A stretch of 64,000 nucleotides of DNA from an uncultured Rubrobacteraceae bacterium (GTDB lineage: Bacteria > Actinomycetota > Rubrobacteria > Rubrobacterales > Rubrobacteraceae): contig CADCVF010000011.1 in assembly GCA_902806095.1 (NCBI GenBank), positions 60,405-124,404 of the forward strand, written 5' to 3'. The position numbers and the translations under genes were made by a program. The notes beneath the pieces are model-generated. The model made no database searches and was not told the DNA's origin. It was given only the letters and a program-made list of their open reading frames with translations. Positions 8,118 through 17,293 of this stretch are shown one piece after another (the stretch's first letter is position 1; the number at the start of each line of letters is the position of its first letter).

Positions 8118-9166
8118 GCCGTCCTCCGAGCAGCCTCGGCGCCTGCCGCTCTGCTACTCTCGGGTATGCGATCCTCCTGGCCGAGCTCCCTGGCTGCGAC
8201 GTAGCAGGCCGCCAGGTGTTCTTCGAGGATGACGGCATCCTCCGCAGGACGATCCGTGTCGCAGAGGCCCTCCTCGTACATCGGGCAGCGAGGGTGGAAA
8301 GGACAACCAGCAGGCAGGTCCAGCAGGCTCGGGATGTCCGGGCTGCGCAGGCTCAGCCTCTCTTTGTTGCGCGTCAGTTCGGGGTCGGCTTCTGGCAGCG
8401 CCGAGATCAGGGCCCGCGTATAGGGATGCACGGGCTCCCTGACGAGCTTCTGCGTGGGACCGAGTTCGACCATACGCCCGAGGTACATTACGCCTATGCG
8501 CCCTTCCCACGAGAAGTGCTTGGCGACGGCGAGGTCGTGGGTGATGAACAGGAAAGCCACCCCGAGATCCTTCTGCAACCCGAGCAACATGTTGAGCAGA
8601 CCGATACGCATTGAGACGTCCACCATAGAGACAGGCTCGTCGGCGACGATGAACTCGGGGTCGACGGTTAGCGCCCTGGCTACTGAGACGCGCTGCCGCT
8701 GCCCGCCCGAGAGCTGGTGGGGATACTTCTTCAGGAACTCCTCGGGCGGTGTCAGCCCCACCGTCTCAAGCAACTCGCGGAGCCTGTTCTGTAGCTCCGA
8801 GCGCGACTTTGTGAGCTTGTGGCGCCGCAAGGGTGCGCTCAGGATCTGCGTCACGTTGCGTATCGGGTTCAACGAGGCGTAAGGGTCCTGGTGGATGATC
8901 TGGACCGCCTGACGGAAGCGTCTTTTCTCCGCGTCGGGAAGCGCGTCGATCTCCTTCTCCCCGTAGAGCACGCGGCCCTGCGAAGGCTCGAGCAGACCCG
9001 CCGTCATTCTTCCTGTGGTGGACTTACCGCACCCGCTCTCGCCGACCAGGCACAGGGTCTGGCCAGGCTCTATGGTGAAAGACACATCGTCGACGGCCCT
9101 CACCTGCTGGCTGCCCGAGCCGTAAGAGCGGCTCGCGTGCTCAAGCTCTATTGGCGTCCCGCTCAT
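8114..9166 (-). CDS. Opp/Dpp-type ABC transporter ATPase, second subunit (OppF/DppF-like)
   Basis: About 350 residues. Walker A GESGCGKST, signature LSGGQRQRV, Walker B EFIVADEP, and the switch histidine in FLFITHDL. The C-terminal oligopeptide extension has the cysteine pattern CPFHPRCPMYEEGLC that binds an Fe-S cluster or metal in relatives. I place the start at ATG 9166 because GGGAGGTGA lies just upstream; the GTG at 9175 falls inside that ribosome site. It overlaps the end of the partner ATPase gene by 26 nt. It powers import with the partner ATPase on the cytoplasmic face. Confidence 0.92.
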   Translation of the reverse strand: MSGTPIELEHASRSYGSGSQQVRAVDDVSFTIEPGQTLCLVGESGCGKSTTGRMTAGLLEPSQGRVLYGEKEIDALPDAEKRRFRQAVQIIHQDPYASLNPIRNVTQILSAPLRRHKLTKSRSELQNRLRELLETVGLTPPEEFLKKYPHQLSGGQRQRVSVARALTVDPEFIVADEPVSMVDVSMRIGLLNMLLGLQKDLGVAFLFITHDLAVAKHFSWEGRIGVMYLGRMVELGPTQKLVREPVHPYTRALISALPEADPELTRNKERLSLRSPDIPSLLDLPAGCPFHPRCPMYEEGLCDTDRPAEDAVILEEHLAACYVAARELGQEDRIPESSRAAGAEAARRTA

Positions 9167-10199
9167 GGATCTCACCTCCCCTCGCTTCCCAATCGGAACC
9201 TACCTTCTCCCAGTGCCAGCACGCGGCCGTCTGTGCCGGGGCCACCTCTATCAGAGGAGGGTCCTCCTCGCGGCATTTGTCCGTGGCGTAAGGGCATCGC
9301 GGATGAAACTTGCAACCCGTCGGGAGGTCTATAAGGTCGGGCGGGGAACCAGGGATCGAGCTCAACTCCTGCTGTCCTCCGGCAAGGGTCGGCACCGCAT
9401 CGAGAAGCCCGACCGTGTAAGGGTGACGCGGGTGGTAGAAGATCTGCTCGACCTCCCCGAGCTCGACGATGCGGCCAGCGTAAGTCGTGGCAACTCTGTC
9501 CGCAAGCTCAGCGGCCAGAGACAGGTCGTGGGAGACGAAGATCATGGCGAAGCGGTGCTCGACCTTCAGGGTCCTCAAGACCTCGATAATGGCCCGCTGC
9601 GTCAGCACGTCGAGCGCGGTGGTTGGTTCGTCGAGTATCAGGACCCGCGGGTTCAACAGGAGGCCGAGTGCGATCATGACCCGCTGCCGCATGCCGCCGG
9701 AGAGCTCGTGAGGGAAGGAACCGAGCACCCGGCCCGGATCCAGTTGCACCATCTCGAGGCACTCGGTGGCCCGCTCGGTGAGGGCGCGGCCCTTGAGGGA
9801 CCCGTTCGTCTCGCTGTGGTCCTTGGCGGTATCGGCGAAGTGGTCGCGAATGCGCATCACGGGGTTGAGCGCGTTGAGGGCCGACTGGAACACCATCGCG
9901 CACTCCTCCCACCGAAAGCGCCTGAGGTCCTCGTCATCGAGGGTCGTCAGATCCAACACCTCTTCCGAGGCTGCGCGGAAGGCGATCTCGCCTTTGGCGA
10001 TCGAGGCGTTCTGCGGCAGCAGACGCACCAGGGAGAGCCCGAGGGTCGTCTTTCCCGAACCGCTCTCGCCGATGAACGCCAGACTCTCGTCATCCCCAAG
10101 GTCAAAGCTAACCCCGCGCACCGCCCTTACCAGGCCCCGGCCCGTCTCGTAGCCTATCTCCAGCTCACGTACGCTAAGAACATCGGCGCGGCCTTCCAT
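9141..10199 (-). CDS. Opp/Dpp-type ABC transporter ATPase, first subunit (OppD/DppD-like)
   Basis: 352 residues. Walker A GESGSGKTT, Q-loop VFQSALNALNP, signature LSGGMRQRVM, Walker B VLILDEPTTALD and switch FVSHDL. The C-terminal extension carries CKFHPRCPYATDKC. The LNALNPVMRI stretch is typical of OppD. It works as a heterodimer with the downstream ATPase. ATG at 10199, 4 nt after the permease stop. There is no sign of damage. Confidence 0.92.
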   Translation of the reverse strand: MEGRADVLSVRELEIGYETGRGLVRAVRGVSFDLGDDESLAFIGESGSGKTTLGLSLVRLLPQNASIAKGEIAFRAASEEVLDLTTLDDEDLRRFRWEECAMVFQSALNALNPVMRIRDHFADTAKDHSETNGSLKGRALTERATECLEMVQLDPGRVLGSFPHELSGGMRQRVMIALGLLLNPRVLILDEPTTALDVLTQRAIIEVLRTLKVEHRFAMIFVSHDLSLAAELADRVATTYAGRIVELGEVEQIFYHPRHPYTVGLLDAVPTLAGGQQELSSIPGSPPDLIDLPTGCKFHPRCPYATDKCREEDPPLIEVAPAQTAACWHWEKVGSDWEARGGEIHERDANRA

Positions 10200-10203
10200 C
10201 CCC

Positions 10204-11112
10204 TCAAGCCCCCCGCCGCAGCCGCGGGTCGAAGATCTCCGAGAGCGAGCGGTTCATGGCCACGAGACCGAGCTGAAACAGGGCTATGGCGGCGATCGGA
10301 GACATAATGTAGAAGACGCTGTCTTTGGAGAAGATCGCCCCTCGCGTCCAGGCCAGGTTAATCATCACGCCCCAGTTCTCCTCGGAGAGCGGCACGAGCC
10401 CGAGGAGCGTCAGGCCGACGACCGCATACATGCTGGAGGTAACGGCAAGGGTGAAATTGATAGCGATGTAGCCAGCCATGTTCGGCGCGATCTCACGAAA
10501 GACGATGTGCGGCGTTCCGAGTCCGAGCGCCCTGGCCGACTCTACGTAGTCGCGCTCCTTGAGCGAGAGCACCTGGGCCCTGATGGCGCGCATCAAAGTA
10601 GGCCAGAAGAGAAGCCCGATCAGGCCGGCGACGGCGATCTTGCTGTTCAGCCTGAGGATGCCGGCGAGCACGGCCAACAGCGGAAGCTGGGGGATGGTAA
10701 GCACCATGTCGGCCAACCAGGTAAAGCCTGTGTCGACGCGCCCGCCCACGAAACCGCCAAGCGACCCGAGGGTCACGGCGATGGTCGTTGAGATGGCCGC
10801 TGCCAGAAATCCTATCGTCAGGATGGGCCTGCCCCCGTTGATGACCTGAAGGAGCACATCCTTGCCCTCTGAGTCGGTACCCAGAGGATGGCTCAATGAG
10901 GGCGTCTCATAGATCTCGTTTACATTCACGGGCACTTCCGAGGGCAGAAAGACAGGCCCGATGAACGTAACGAGGACTATGGTCGAGACGACCAGGAAAC
11001 CCGCGAAGCCGACTCTGTTGCGGGCCATGAGCTTGAGCGTCGAGATGAACCATGCCAGGACCCTGCCGACCGCAGAGTCCCTGTACCGGCTCTCGCCCGT
11101 CGTGGCTGCCAT
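10204..11112 (-). CDS. Opp/Dpp-type ABC transporter permease (OppC/DppC-like)
   Basis: 302 residues with about six membrane segments. An N-terminal cytoplasmic tail precedes the first helix, then SHPLGTDSEGKDVL, a hallmark of the DppC/OppC group, and the ATPase-contact loop ESARALGLGTPHIVFREIAPN. The ATG overlaps the TGA of the partner permease (ATGA). It forms the membrane channel with the upstream gene product. Confidence 0.92.
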   Translation of the reverse strand: MAATTGESRYRDSAVGRVLAWFISTLKLMARNRVGFAGFLVVSTIVLVTFIGPVFLPSEVPVNVNEIYETPSLSHPLGTDSEGKDVLLQVINGGRPILTIGFLAAAISTTIAVTLGSLGGFVGGRVDTGFTWLADMVLTIPQLPLLAVLAGILRLNSKIAVAGLIGLLFWPTLMRAIRAQVLSLKERDYVESARALGLGTPHIVFREIAPNMAGYIAINFTLAVTSSMYAVVGLTLLGLVPLSEENWGVMINLAWTRGAIFSKDSVFYIMSPIAAIALFQLGLVAMNRSLSEIFDPRLRRGA

Positions 11113-12200
11113 CAGTCCCTACCTGCGACCCTGATGCGCGGGTCGAGCCTGGAGTAGAGTAGGTCGGCGAGCAGATTGGCCACGATGACCATCGTCGTGA
11201 TCATTAGAAAGACCCCCTGCATGACAGGGTAGTCGCGCTGCTGGATGGCGTTGTAGAGCAGGTAGCCGAGCCCTTCGTAGACGAACAGCCACTCTATGAG
11301 GAGCGATCCGCCGAAGACGAGCGCTATGGAGATACTCAACTGGGTAAACGGAGGAAGCGCCGCGTTGCGGCCCACATAAGCCGTGGCGATCCTGCGCTCC
11401 TTGAGGCCCCGCGCCTTGGCCACGGTAACGTAGTCTTCGCCAAGAGTCGACTCGGTGCTACCTCTCATGGTGAGCATCCAGAGGCCGATGGTGCCGAGCA
11501 CGTAGGTGATAATGGGCAAAGAAGCGTGGTAGAACGCATCGCCGATGAACGTGAGGTTGAAGCCTGGTTGGATCCCTGGTGAGAGCGAACCCCGCATGTT
11601 CGTAATATCGATCAGCTCCCACTGTACACCCACCCATACCAGGATGAGGATACCCATCAAGTAATCGGGGACAGAGCTGACGATAGACCCCAGGTTGGTG
11701 AGTATGTGGTCGAGCTTCGTCTCCCGCTTGTAGGCCATGAGCATCCCCAGCATGATGCCCAAAGAGAAGCTGATGATGAGCGCTGTGCCGATGCTGAAGA
11801 GTGTCCATGGCAGGTAGGCCAGGACGATCTCACTCACAGGTACGCCACGCGAGATGAGAGACTCACCGAGGTCTCCTCGCGCCAGGTTGCCAAGATACTC
11901 GAGGTACTGCTGGTAGACGGGCGCGTTCAGGTCGAGCGAGAAGAGTGAGGCGGCCTGCTGCTTCGCGTTCTCGTAAGACACGTTGTACTGGGTGACCAGG
12001 TTGGCGATGTAGGCCTCAACAGGACTACCAGGCATGAGCCTTATCAGGAAGAACGTCAGGGAGGCCATGACGAAGATGGTGATCAAGGCCTTGGCTACCC
12101 GGCGAAGCAGGTAACTCGAAGCTATCTTCCTCAACACTGCTAGCACCCCTCCTCCCGGAGCCGATACAGTCGTCCGAGCCAATCTCCCCATTCCTTCCAC
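11112..12200 (-). CDS. Opp/Dpp-type ABC transporter permease (OppB/DppB-like)
   Basis: 362 residues. It starts with a roughly 30-residue extension before the first helix, then the DppB-type N-terminus FFLIRLMPGSPVEA, about six membrane segments, and the ATPase-contact loop DYVTVAKARGLKERRIATAY. The C-terminus has NLLADLLYSRLDPRIRV. The start may be GTG 12200 or the ATG 9 nt further in. A small CCGCAG/CTGCGG hairpin lies in the 97-nt gap after the hexosaminidase gene (near 12250-12266). Confidence 0.9.
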   Translation of the reverse strand: MEGMGRLARTTVSAPGGGVLAVLRKIASSYLLRRVAKALITIFVMASLTFFLIRLMPGSPVEAYIANLVTQYNVSYENAKQQAASLFSLDLNAPVYQQYLEYLGNLARGDLGESLISRGVPVSEIVLAYLPWTLFSIGTALIISFSLGIMLGMLMAYKRETKLDHILTNLGSIVSSVPDYLMGILILVWVGVQWELIDITNMRGSLSPGIQPGFNLTFIGDAFYHASLPIITYVLGTIGLWMLTMRGSTESTLGEDYVTVAKARGLKERRIATAYVGRNAALPPFTQLSISIALVFGGSLLIEWLFVYEGLGYLLYNAIQQRDYPVMQGVFLMITTMVIVANLLADLLYSRLDPRIRVAGRD

Positions 12201-12297
12201 CTGCCGGTGCGGCCCTTACACATATAACTGATTGTGCCTCTCAGCGCAAGCATGCCGCCGCAGACGCCTGCGGAATGTCTTGTTGCTCGGTCCCACG

Positions 12298-14169
12298 TTA
12301 CGCGCCTCCTGCATACTCCTGCAGCCGCTTCTCGAAGACACTCTCGCTGTCTTGCAAGCCGCCGACACGGTTGCGGGCATTCCAAAGTCGGCGGTGCTCG
12401 CCAAGGATGGTACGCATCCCGGAGGCCAGCTCATAACGTTTTTCGGCGGAGTCGATGGTTCCTTCGAGCATCGCCGTCCCCCGCTCGCAAGCGTGCAGCA
12501 TTATTCTCGCCGCGTTGGCAAACTCGTCGCTGGTTATCCCCGCGTCGTCAGTGTCCATGCGCGCACCTTCGAGCGGCTCGATGATGGAGGTGATGTGCTC
12601 GCCGGCCTCCCTGAGGCTCTCGACGGTCACGCCATCGGGGAGCGCGTGGCCTGGGGCCTGCGTCAGCAGGTTGAAGAGTACCGTGGAGTTGTGCGGACCT
12701 GGCCCCGCTTTTTCGTGCGCGTTACCGAGGTCGTGGCACAATCTGCCCATGACGCGCGCCTCATCGTGGAAGGCGTGCAGGTCGAGGGCCGGGATAAAGT
12801 CCTCATCTCTGTTGGTCTCGTAGCACCAGGGCAACGCGGCCCCGGCGGCGAACCCAAGGTAGCTCACCGGCAGGTACTGGGTATGGCCGTTGTCGCCCCA
12901 GTCGGTATTGAGCACCCCGCTGGCCCCGTGCCTGAGGCCGTTCTCGGTCGCGTTGCGGATGTTGCCGAGGCAGTTGGAGGTGCGTCCCGCGATGGTGTTC
13001 CACGACGAGGTACCAGGACATACGAAGAACGGTATCCCAGACCTCGCGAACTCAGCGCCATGCTCGTCAAAGGGATGGTCGGCTTCGTAGCCCCATTCGA
13101 GTACAACTGCGTCACTCGGCAGTTCGGGCACGAGCTCGGGGTGCTGGATGATGATGTCGCCCCAGAAGTGCATCGTGCGGCGGTGACGCTTGACAAGTTC
13201 GTGGATCCCGAGCACATAGTCGAGGTAGACGCGCCCGGCGCCCTTCTCCTCGACGGCACCGGCGCTCCTGCCGCGGCCGACGTCCCAGGTCTCGTCGCAA
13301 CCGACGTTGAACTTCCCGCTCGAGAAATGCGGGAGCAGCTCGGAGAATAGCCCTCCCATAAACTCGACGCTCTGTGGGTCCGATGGGTTCAGGCTGAAGG
13401 GCGGCATCTGCCTGGTGTGCCCATGCAGGCTAAGCTCGAAGCCTTCGGGACACTCGGCCAGGTGGTTGTAGCGGGGTAACTCTAGCCAGTGGTGCATGTG
13501 TCCGAAGGAGTTCTGGTTAGGCACGAGCTCGATGAATCTCTCGCGGCAATAGGCGTCGAGCCGGAGTATGTCCTCACCGGTCATCGGGCTGGCCTGCGCC
13601 CATACCTCGCGGTGGTTCTCGTAGGCGAAGGTGTGCTCCGTGTATAGTTGGAGATGATTGATCTTCCACCCTGAGAACATGTCGACGAGATCGAAGAGCG
13701 TCTCCAGGGTGGGGACCTTGCTCCTGCTGATGTCTAGCATCACCCCGCGCGAGGGGAAATCAGGGGAGTCCTCGATCTCACCCGCAGGGAGCGCCCCCTC
13801 GCATTGGCGCAACATCTGCACCAGGGTCATGACGCCGTAGAATGCCCCGGCCGCATCATCGGTTACGAGGTCTATGCCTTCCTCGGCGATCCGCAACCGG
13901 TAGCCTTGCGCGGGGATGCCCTGATCCGGCGCGAGCGTGATCTTCGTCGCGCCCCGAGAATTATCGTTCTCAGGATTCCCGGCCCGCAAGACCCAGCCGA
14001 TACGTTGATTCTCCCATACGGTCCGCTGCAACCGGCGGGCTACTGGGAACAAAGATCCAGGATCCCCCTGGCAGATGATCTTCGAGCCGCCGGTGAGCCT
14101 GTACGTGCCTGACCCGGCGACGACCGAGCGCGGCTTTGGAAGCAGAATCAGGTCTTCGATAGATGCCAT
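12298..14169 (-). CDS. Glycoside hydrolase family 20 beta-N-acetylhexosaminidase
   Basis: 623 residues. An N-terminal GH20b-like domain (about 1-125) precedes the TIM-barrel domain (about 130-430). Key features are FPSRGVMLDISRSKVP, the substrate-aspartate region NQNSFGHMHHW, and the catalytic Asp-Glu pair in FNVGCDETWD, where family members usually read GGDE. It removes terminal GlcNAc or GalNAc residues. No signal peptide is visible, so it should act in the cytoplasm on imported oligosaccharides. It is the first gene of the importer operon. The 218 bp upstream (14170-14387) hold no gene; a TATACGAT stretch near 14211 (minus strand) could be a -10 region. Confidence 0.88.
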   Translation of the reverse strand: MASIEDLILLPKPRSVVAGSGTYRLTGGSKIICQGDPGSLFPVARRLQRTVWENQRIGWVLRAGNPENDNSRGATKITLAPDQGIPAQGYRLRIAEEGIDLVTDDAAGAFYGVMTLVQMLRQCEGALPAGEIEDSPDFPSRGVMLDISRSKVPTLETLFDLVDMFSGWKINHLQLYTEHTFAYENHREVWAQASPMTGEDILRLDAYCRERFIELVPNQNSFGHMHHWLELPRYNHLAECPEGFELSLHGHTRQMPPFSLNPSDPQSVEFMGGLFSELLPHFSSGKFNVGCDETWDVGRGRSAGAVEEKGAGRVYLDYVLGIHELVKRHRRTMHFWGDIIIQHPELVPELPSDAVVLEWGYEADHPFDEHGAEFARSGIPFFVCPGTSSWNTIAGRTSNCLGNIRNATENGLRHGASGVLNTDWGDNGHTQYLPVSYLGFAAGAALPWCYETNRDEDFIPALDLHAFHDEARVMGRLCHDLGNAHEKAGPGPHNSTVLFNLLTQAPGHALPDGVTVESLREAGEHITSIIEPLEGARMDTDDAGITSDEFANAARIMLHACERGTAMLEGTIDSAEKRYELASGMRTILGEHRRLWNARNRVGGLQDSESVFEKRLQEYAGGA

Positions 14170-14387
14170 GGCTTCGGTGAGTCTCCCCTCTCTGAATATC
14201 CGTTAGCCCATCGTATAGGAAGGGCCGCGCCACTCGTCACCTTCGACCAGGCTGACATTCTCCCGCTAACGGGCCTCTCCTTTCCACCGTAAGCATGATG
14301 CCACATGGTAGAGTCCGGCGCACCTCACACAACGCGCCTCCGGGTAAAATCGCACATGACAGCGAGGAAGTCGGCCCGAACGAGGGA

Positions 14388-15521
14388 CTAACCGAAACCT
14401 GCGCCCTCCAGAGCGGATAGCACGGTCTGCGTGTAGCGGGCAGCGTAGCCTGTGTCGGCGCGATCAGAGAACTCGGCGGGCTCCCTGCTCTCGAAGTCCC
14501 CGGCCCTGGTGCGTATGCGGCCCTCAACGAGATCTATCCTGAGGGCGTCACCGTCCCGGAGCAGGCTGAGGACACCGCCAGCCGCAGCTTCGGGTGTGAA
14601 TAGAGAGATCCAGGTTCCCACAGCGCCTTCCGGCGCGAGCCCGTCGGTCACTACAGGCAGCTCGAGTCCGGCCTCCTTCAGGGACTTCCCGAGATCGTCG
14701 AGCCGGAGCAGGCCAGGTCCGCCGCGCGGACCGCAGCCTCCCACAATGAGCATCGCTCCATCTCCGATCTCGCCCCGGAGCACGCTTGAGACGGCCTCTT
14801 CCTCGGAGCCGAAGACGCGGCACTCTCCGGCCGTCTCCGTAACACCCTTGCTGACGCGGCAGACGGCCTCGGCGCCCGACGCCCTGGCCCTTACAAAGAC
14901 GAGGCGAGTGTGCTGCCCCGGCACAGGAGGCAAGGGCGGTAGGTCCTCTTTCAGGTTGCCAGCGACGGTAGGGACGTCGCGGAGTGTGTCGCCCAGGGAA
15001 GAAAGGAGACCTGGTACGCCGTACTCCCGCAACCATTCGGGGTCTACTTCGGGGGTCTCTGCGGCGAGGACCCGCATCATCTGGCCGAATCCGGTGACAC
15101 CAGCCTCACGGGCGATCGCGGCAAGGTGGACGATAACCTCGGGCCCGCCGCCGGCCGCCACGCCGGCCCGCAGCGCGTTGGCCAGAGAGAAGTCGTCGAC
15201 CAGCCCGCGGGGGCGTGGTCCCTCGCTCCTGACGAGGGAGACAGCCATGTTCGCAGGGTCCCCGATGGCAGGAGCGAGGCCGAGCGCGACGAGGGTGGCG
15301 GAGAGAGGAGTGCTGGCCGGCAGTGCGCAGACCGTCGGGAGATTCAGGCGCAGTCCGGCTACGAGCATACCGGTGAGCTCCTCGGGATGTGCGGCGTCGA
15401 GTAACAGGCCCTCGAGGTCCATCTGGGAGCAGGAGACCTCTACCAGGTCGGCGAACCACTCGCGCGCAAGCGCGACGCCGCCTTCGGGTAATGAGGGTGG
15501 CAGGCGAAGAGGTACTGGCAC
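14388..15521 (-). CDS. IlvD/Edd-like protein lacking the usual Fe-S cysteine motifs
   Basis: 377 residues from GTG 15521. The middle and C-terminal parts resemble dihydroxy-acid dehydratases: GMLVAGLRLNLPTV, then GGCGPRGGPGLLRLDDL and SLFTPEAAAGGVLSLLRDGD. The cluster motifs that normally bind Fe-S in IlvD are not recognisable, and the protein is about 180 residues shorter than IlvD (about 560). The frame continues upstream with plausible protein (RIGVPFFEPSGLPDAVYDAG) to a TAG at 15609-15611, but the only start there is CTG 15596. I infer a divergent, possibly non-catalytic relative with an unsettled start. It is a single gene with no operon partner. The gap to gatB (15597-15718) shows nothing else. 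Confidence 0.6.
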   Translation of the reverse strand: MPVPLRLPPSLPEGGVALAREWFADLVEVSCSQMDLEGLLLDAAHPEELTGMLVAGLRLNLPTVCALPASTPLSATLVALGLAPAIGDPANMAVSLVRSEGPRPRGLVDDFSLANALRAGVAAGGGPEVIVHLAAIAREAGVTGFGQMMRVLAAETPEVDPEWLREYGVPGLLSSLGDTLRDVPTVAGNLKEDLPPLPPVPGQHTRLVFVRARASGAEAVCRVSKGVTETAGECRVFGSEEEAVSSVLRGEIGDGAMLIVGGCGPRGGPGLLRLDDLGKSLKEAGLELPVVTDGLAPEGAVGTWISLFTPEAAAGGVLSLLRDGDALRIDLVEGRIRTRAGDFESREPAEFSDRADTGYAARYTQTVLSALEGAGFG

Positions 15522-15718
15522 TCCTCCAGCGTCGTATACGGCATCGGGGAGTCCCGAGGGTTCGAAGAAAGGGACGCCGATACGCGTGGCATTCAGGGCC
15601 GCAGACCCCTACAACACTTTGCGAACTGCTCGAACCGCCAGGGCAGAATACACGCCTTTCTGGTCCCCCGCTCCGTTTGTAAAGAATTCCTGATGCCTGA
15701 AACCTGTAGCCTCGAACG

Positions 15719-17176
15719 CTAGGAGCCCAGCTTCTCCATAAGGAGCTCGCGGACCCTTCCGCCATCGGCGTTGCCGCGCGTTGCCTTCATCACCTGTCCA
15801 ACGAGAAAGCCGAGTACCTTCTTATCGCCGCCTCTGACGCGCCCGGCCTCATCCGGGTTGGCGGAGATCGTCTCGTCGACGACGTCCGAGAGCTCGTCGG
15901 AGCCGACCGAGGCGAGGCCCTCGCGCTCTACGATGGCTGATGGGGGATCGCCGGTCTCGAAGACCGTGTCGAGGGCGGTCCTCGCTGCTGAGCGGGAGAC
16001 CTTGCCTGCTGCGACTAGTTCGATCAGCTCTTTCATGTGCTCGGACGTAACCCTGGAGTCGGAGATATCGGTACCAGCCTCGTTGAGGAGGGCGCGCAGG
16101 TCACCGGAGATCCAGTTAGACGCCTGTTTGGGATCCACCTCCGCCGCGACCGCTTCGTAGAATGACGCGAGTTTCCTGTCCGATGTAAGTACGCTTGCAT
16201 CGTACGCGGAGAGGCCGTACTGCTCGATGAAGCGGGCGAGCATCTGGTCCGGCAGCTCCGGGAGCCGTTCCTCTATCTCTCTGACGTAGGAAGACGAGAG
16301 CTCGAGCGGCAGGAGGTCGGGCTCGGGAAAGTAACGGTAGTCGTGGGCGTACTCCTTGCTGCGGAGCTCGTGCACCTCGTCGGTCTCCGGATCGTAATGG
16401 AGCGTGGTCTGTTCGATGCGGCCGCCGTTCTCCAGAATCTCTCGCTGGCGCTCCAGCTCGCGAGTGAGGCCCCGCTCGACAAAGCGGAAGGAGTTCATGT
16501 TCTTGAGCTCGGTCTTAGTACCGAAGGTGCCGTCGGGATTGCGTATGGAGACGTTCGCGTCGCAGCGGAGTTGCCCCTTCTCCATATCCGCCTCGGAGAC
16601 GCCGACCGCCCTCAGGATGTCCTTGAGCTGGTTGGCCGTAGCCCTCGCCGCCTCGGGCGATGGTATGTCGGGTTCGGTAACGATCTCCATCAACGGCGTG
16701 CCTCCACGGTTGAAGTCGACGAGGGAGCCGACAGACCCGTGCATGCGGCCAGAGGTGCCGACGTGTACGTTCTTCGCCGCGTCCTCCTCCAGGTGAAGCC
16801 GCGTGATGCCGACCCGGATCCTGCCTTCAGGGGTGGGGACGTCGATGTGGCCTCCCGTACAGATCGGCTCGTCGAACTGGGAGATCTGGTACCCCTTCGG
16901 CAGGTCGGGGTAGAAGTAGTTCTTCCTGGCGAAGATCGCGCGGTCTGCGACGTCGCAGTTGAGCGCGAGACCGGCCATCACCCCGAGCTCGACGGCCTTC
17001 TCGTTGGTGACGGGCAGGGCCCCCGGATGGCCGAGGCAGACTGGACAGGTGTGGGTGTTCGGGGGATCTCCGTAGGTCACCCTGCAACCACAGAACATCT
17101 TGGTGGTGGTCGCCAGGTGGACGTGAAACTCGAGTCCTATTACCGCTTTGTAAGTACGTCTCTCTTGCACTTCCAA
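15719..17176 (-). CDS. gatB: Aspartyl/glutamyl-tRNA amidotransferase subunit B
   Basis: 485 residues. GatB catalyses the kinase and transamidation steps that convert Glu-tRNA(Gln) or Asp-tRNA(Asn) to the amide form, together with GatA and GatC. Signatures: AVIGLEFHVHLATTTKMFCGC with the zinc-site cysteines continued in HTCPVCLGHPG, then FYPDLPKGYQISQFD, the DVNRG-like DFNRGGTPLMEIVTEPD, and a C-terminal YqeY-like tail. It is separated from gatCA by two plus-strand genes. The start is TTG 17176 or the GTG 6 nt downstream. A TAGAAT -10 box on the minus strand lies at 17218-17223. Confidence 0.96.
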   Translation of the reverse strand: MEVQERRTYKAVIGLEFHVHLATTTKMFCGCRVTYGDPPNTHTCPVCLGHPGALPVTNEKAVELGVMAGLALNCDVADRAIFARKNYFYPDLPKGYQISQFDEPICTGGHIDVPTPEGRIRVGITRLHLEEDAAKNVHVGTSGRMHGSVGSLVDFNRGGTPLMEIVTEPDIPSPEAARATANQLKDILRAVGVSEADMEKGQLRCDANVSIRNPDGTFGTKTELKNMNSFRFVERGLTRELERQREILENGGRIEQTTLHYDPETDEVHELRSKEYAHDYRYFPEPDLLPLELSSSYVREIEERLPELPDQMLARFIEQYGLSAYDASVLTSDRKLASFYEAVAAEVDPKQASNWISGDLRALLNEAGTDISDSRVTSEHMKELIELVAAGKVSRSAARTALDTVFETGDPPSAIVEREGLASVGSDELSDVVDETISANPDEAGRVRGGDKKVLGFLVGQVMKATRGNADGGRVRELLMEKLGS

Positions 17177-17215
17177 ATGCCAGCCCCCGTGCCAGACTCG
17201 CCTACCTTCGTACTC

Positions 17216-17270
17216 TCATTCTAGCATCGTCGGGCACCCGATCTGGTCTGTAGGGCGGATGCTAGAATGA
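17216..17270. promoter_or_regulatory. Mirror-image divergent promoter of gatB and the GGDEF gene
   Basis: A perfect 13-bp inverted repeat (TCATTCTAGCATC at 17216-17228 and GATGCTAGAATGA at 17258-17270) contains an extended -10 (TGCTAGAAT) pointing outward in each direction: TAGAAT at 17263-17268 for the plus strand and at 17223-17218 for the minus strand. The identity could also be a regulator-binding site. Confidence 0.6.
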
Positions 17271-17293
17271 CTCTCTACGGAGGTTGCTTCAGC

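Noticed and set aside
9165..10307. A 380-codon open frame on the plus strand opposite the OppD-like ATPase
   Set aside because: It is antisense to a gene with full ABC motifs, has no recognisable domain and a skewed Arg/Gly/Glu composition; long antisense frames are normal in GC-rich DNA. Frames at 12232-13350 and 14452-15693 were rejected for the same reason.
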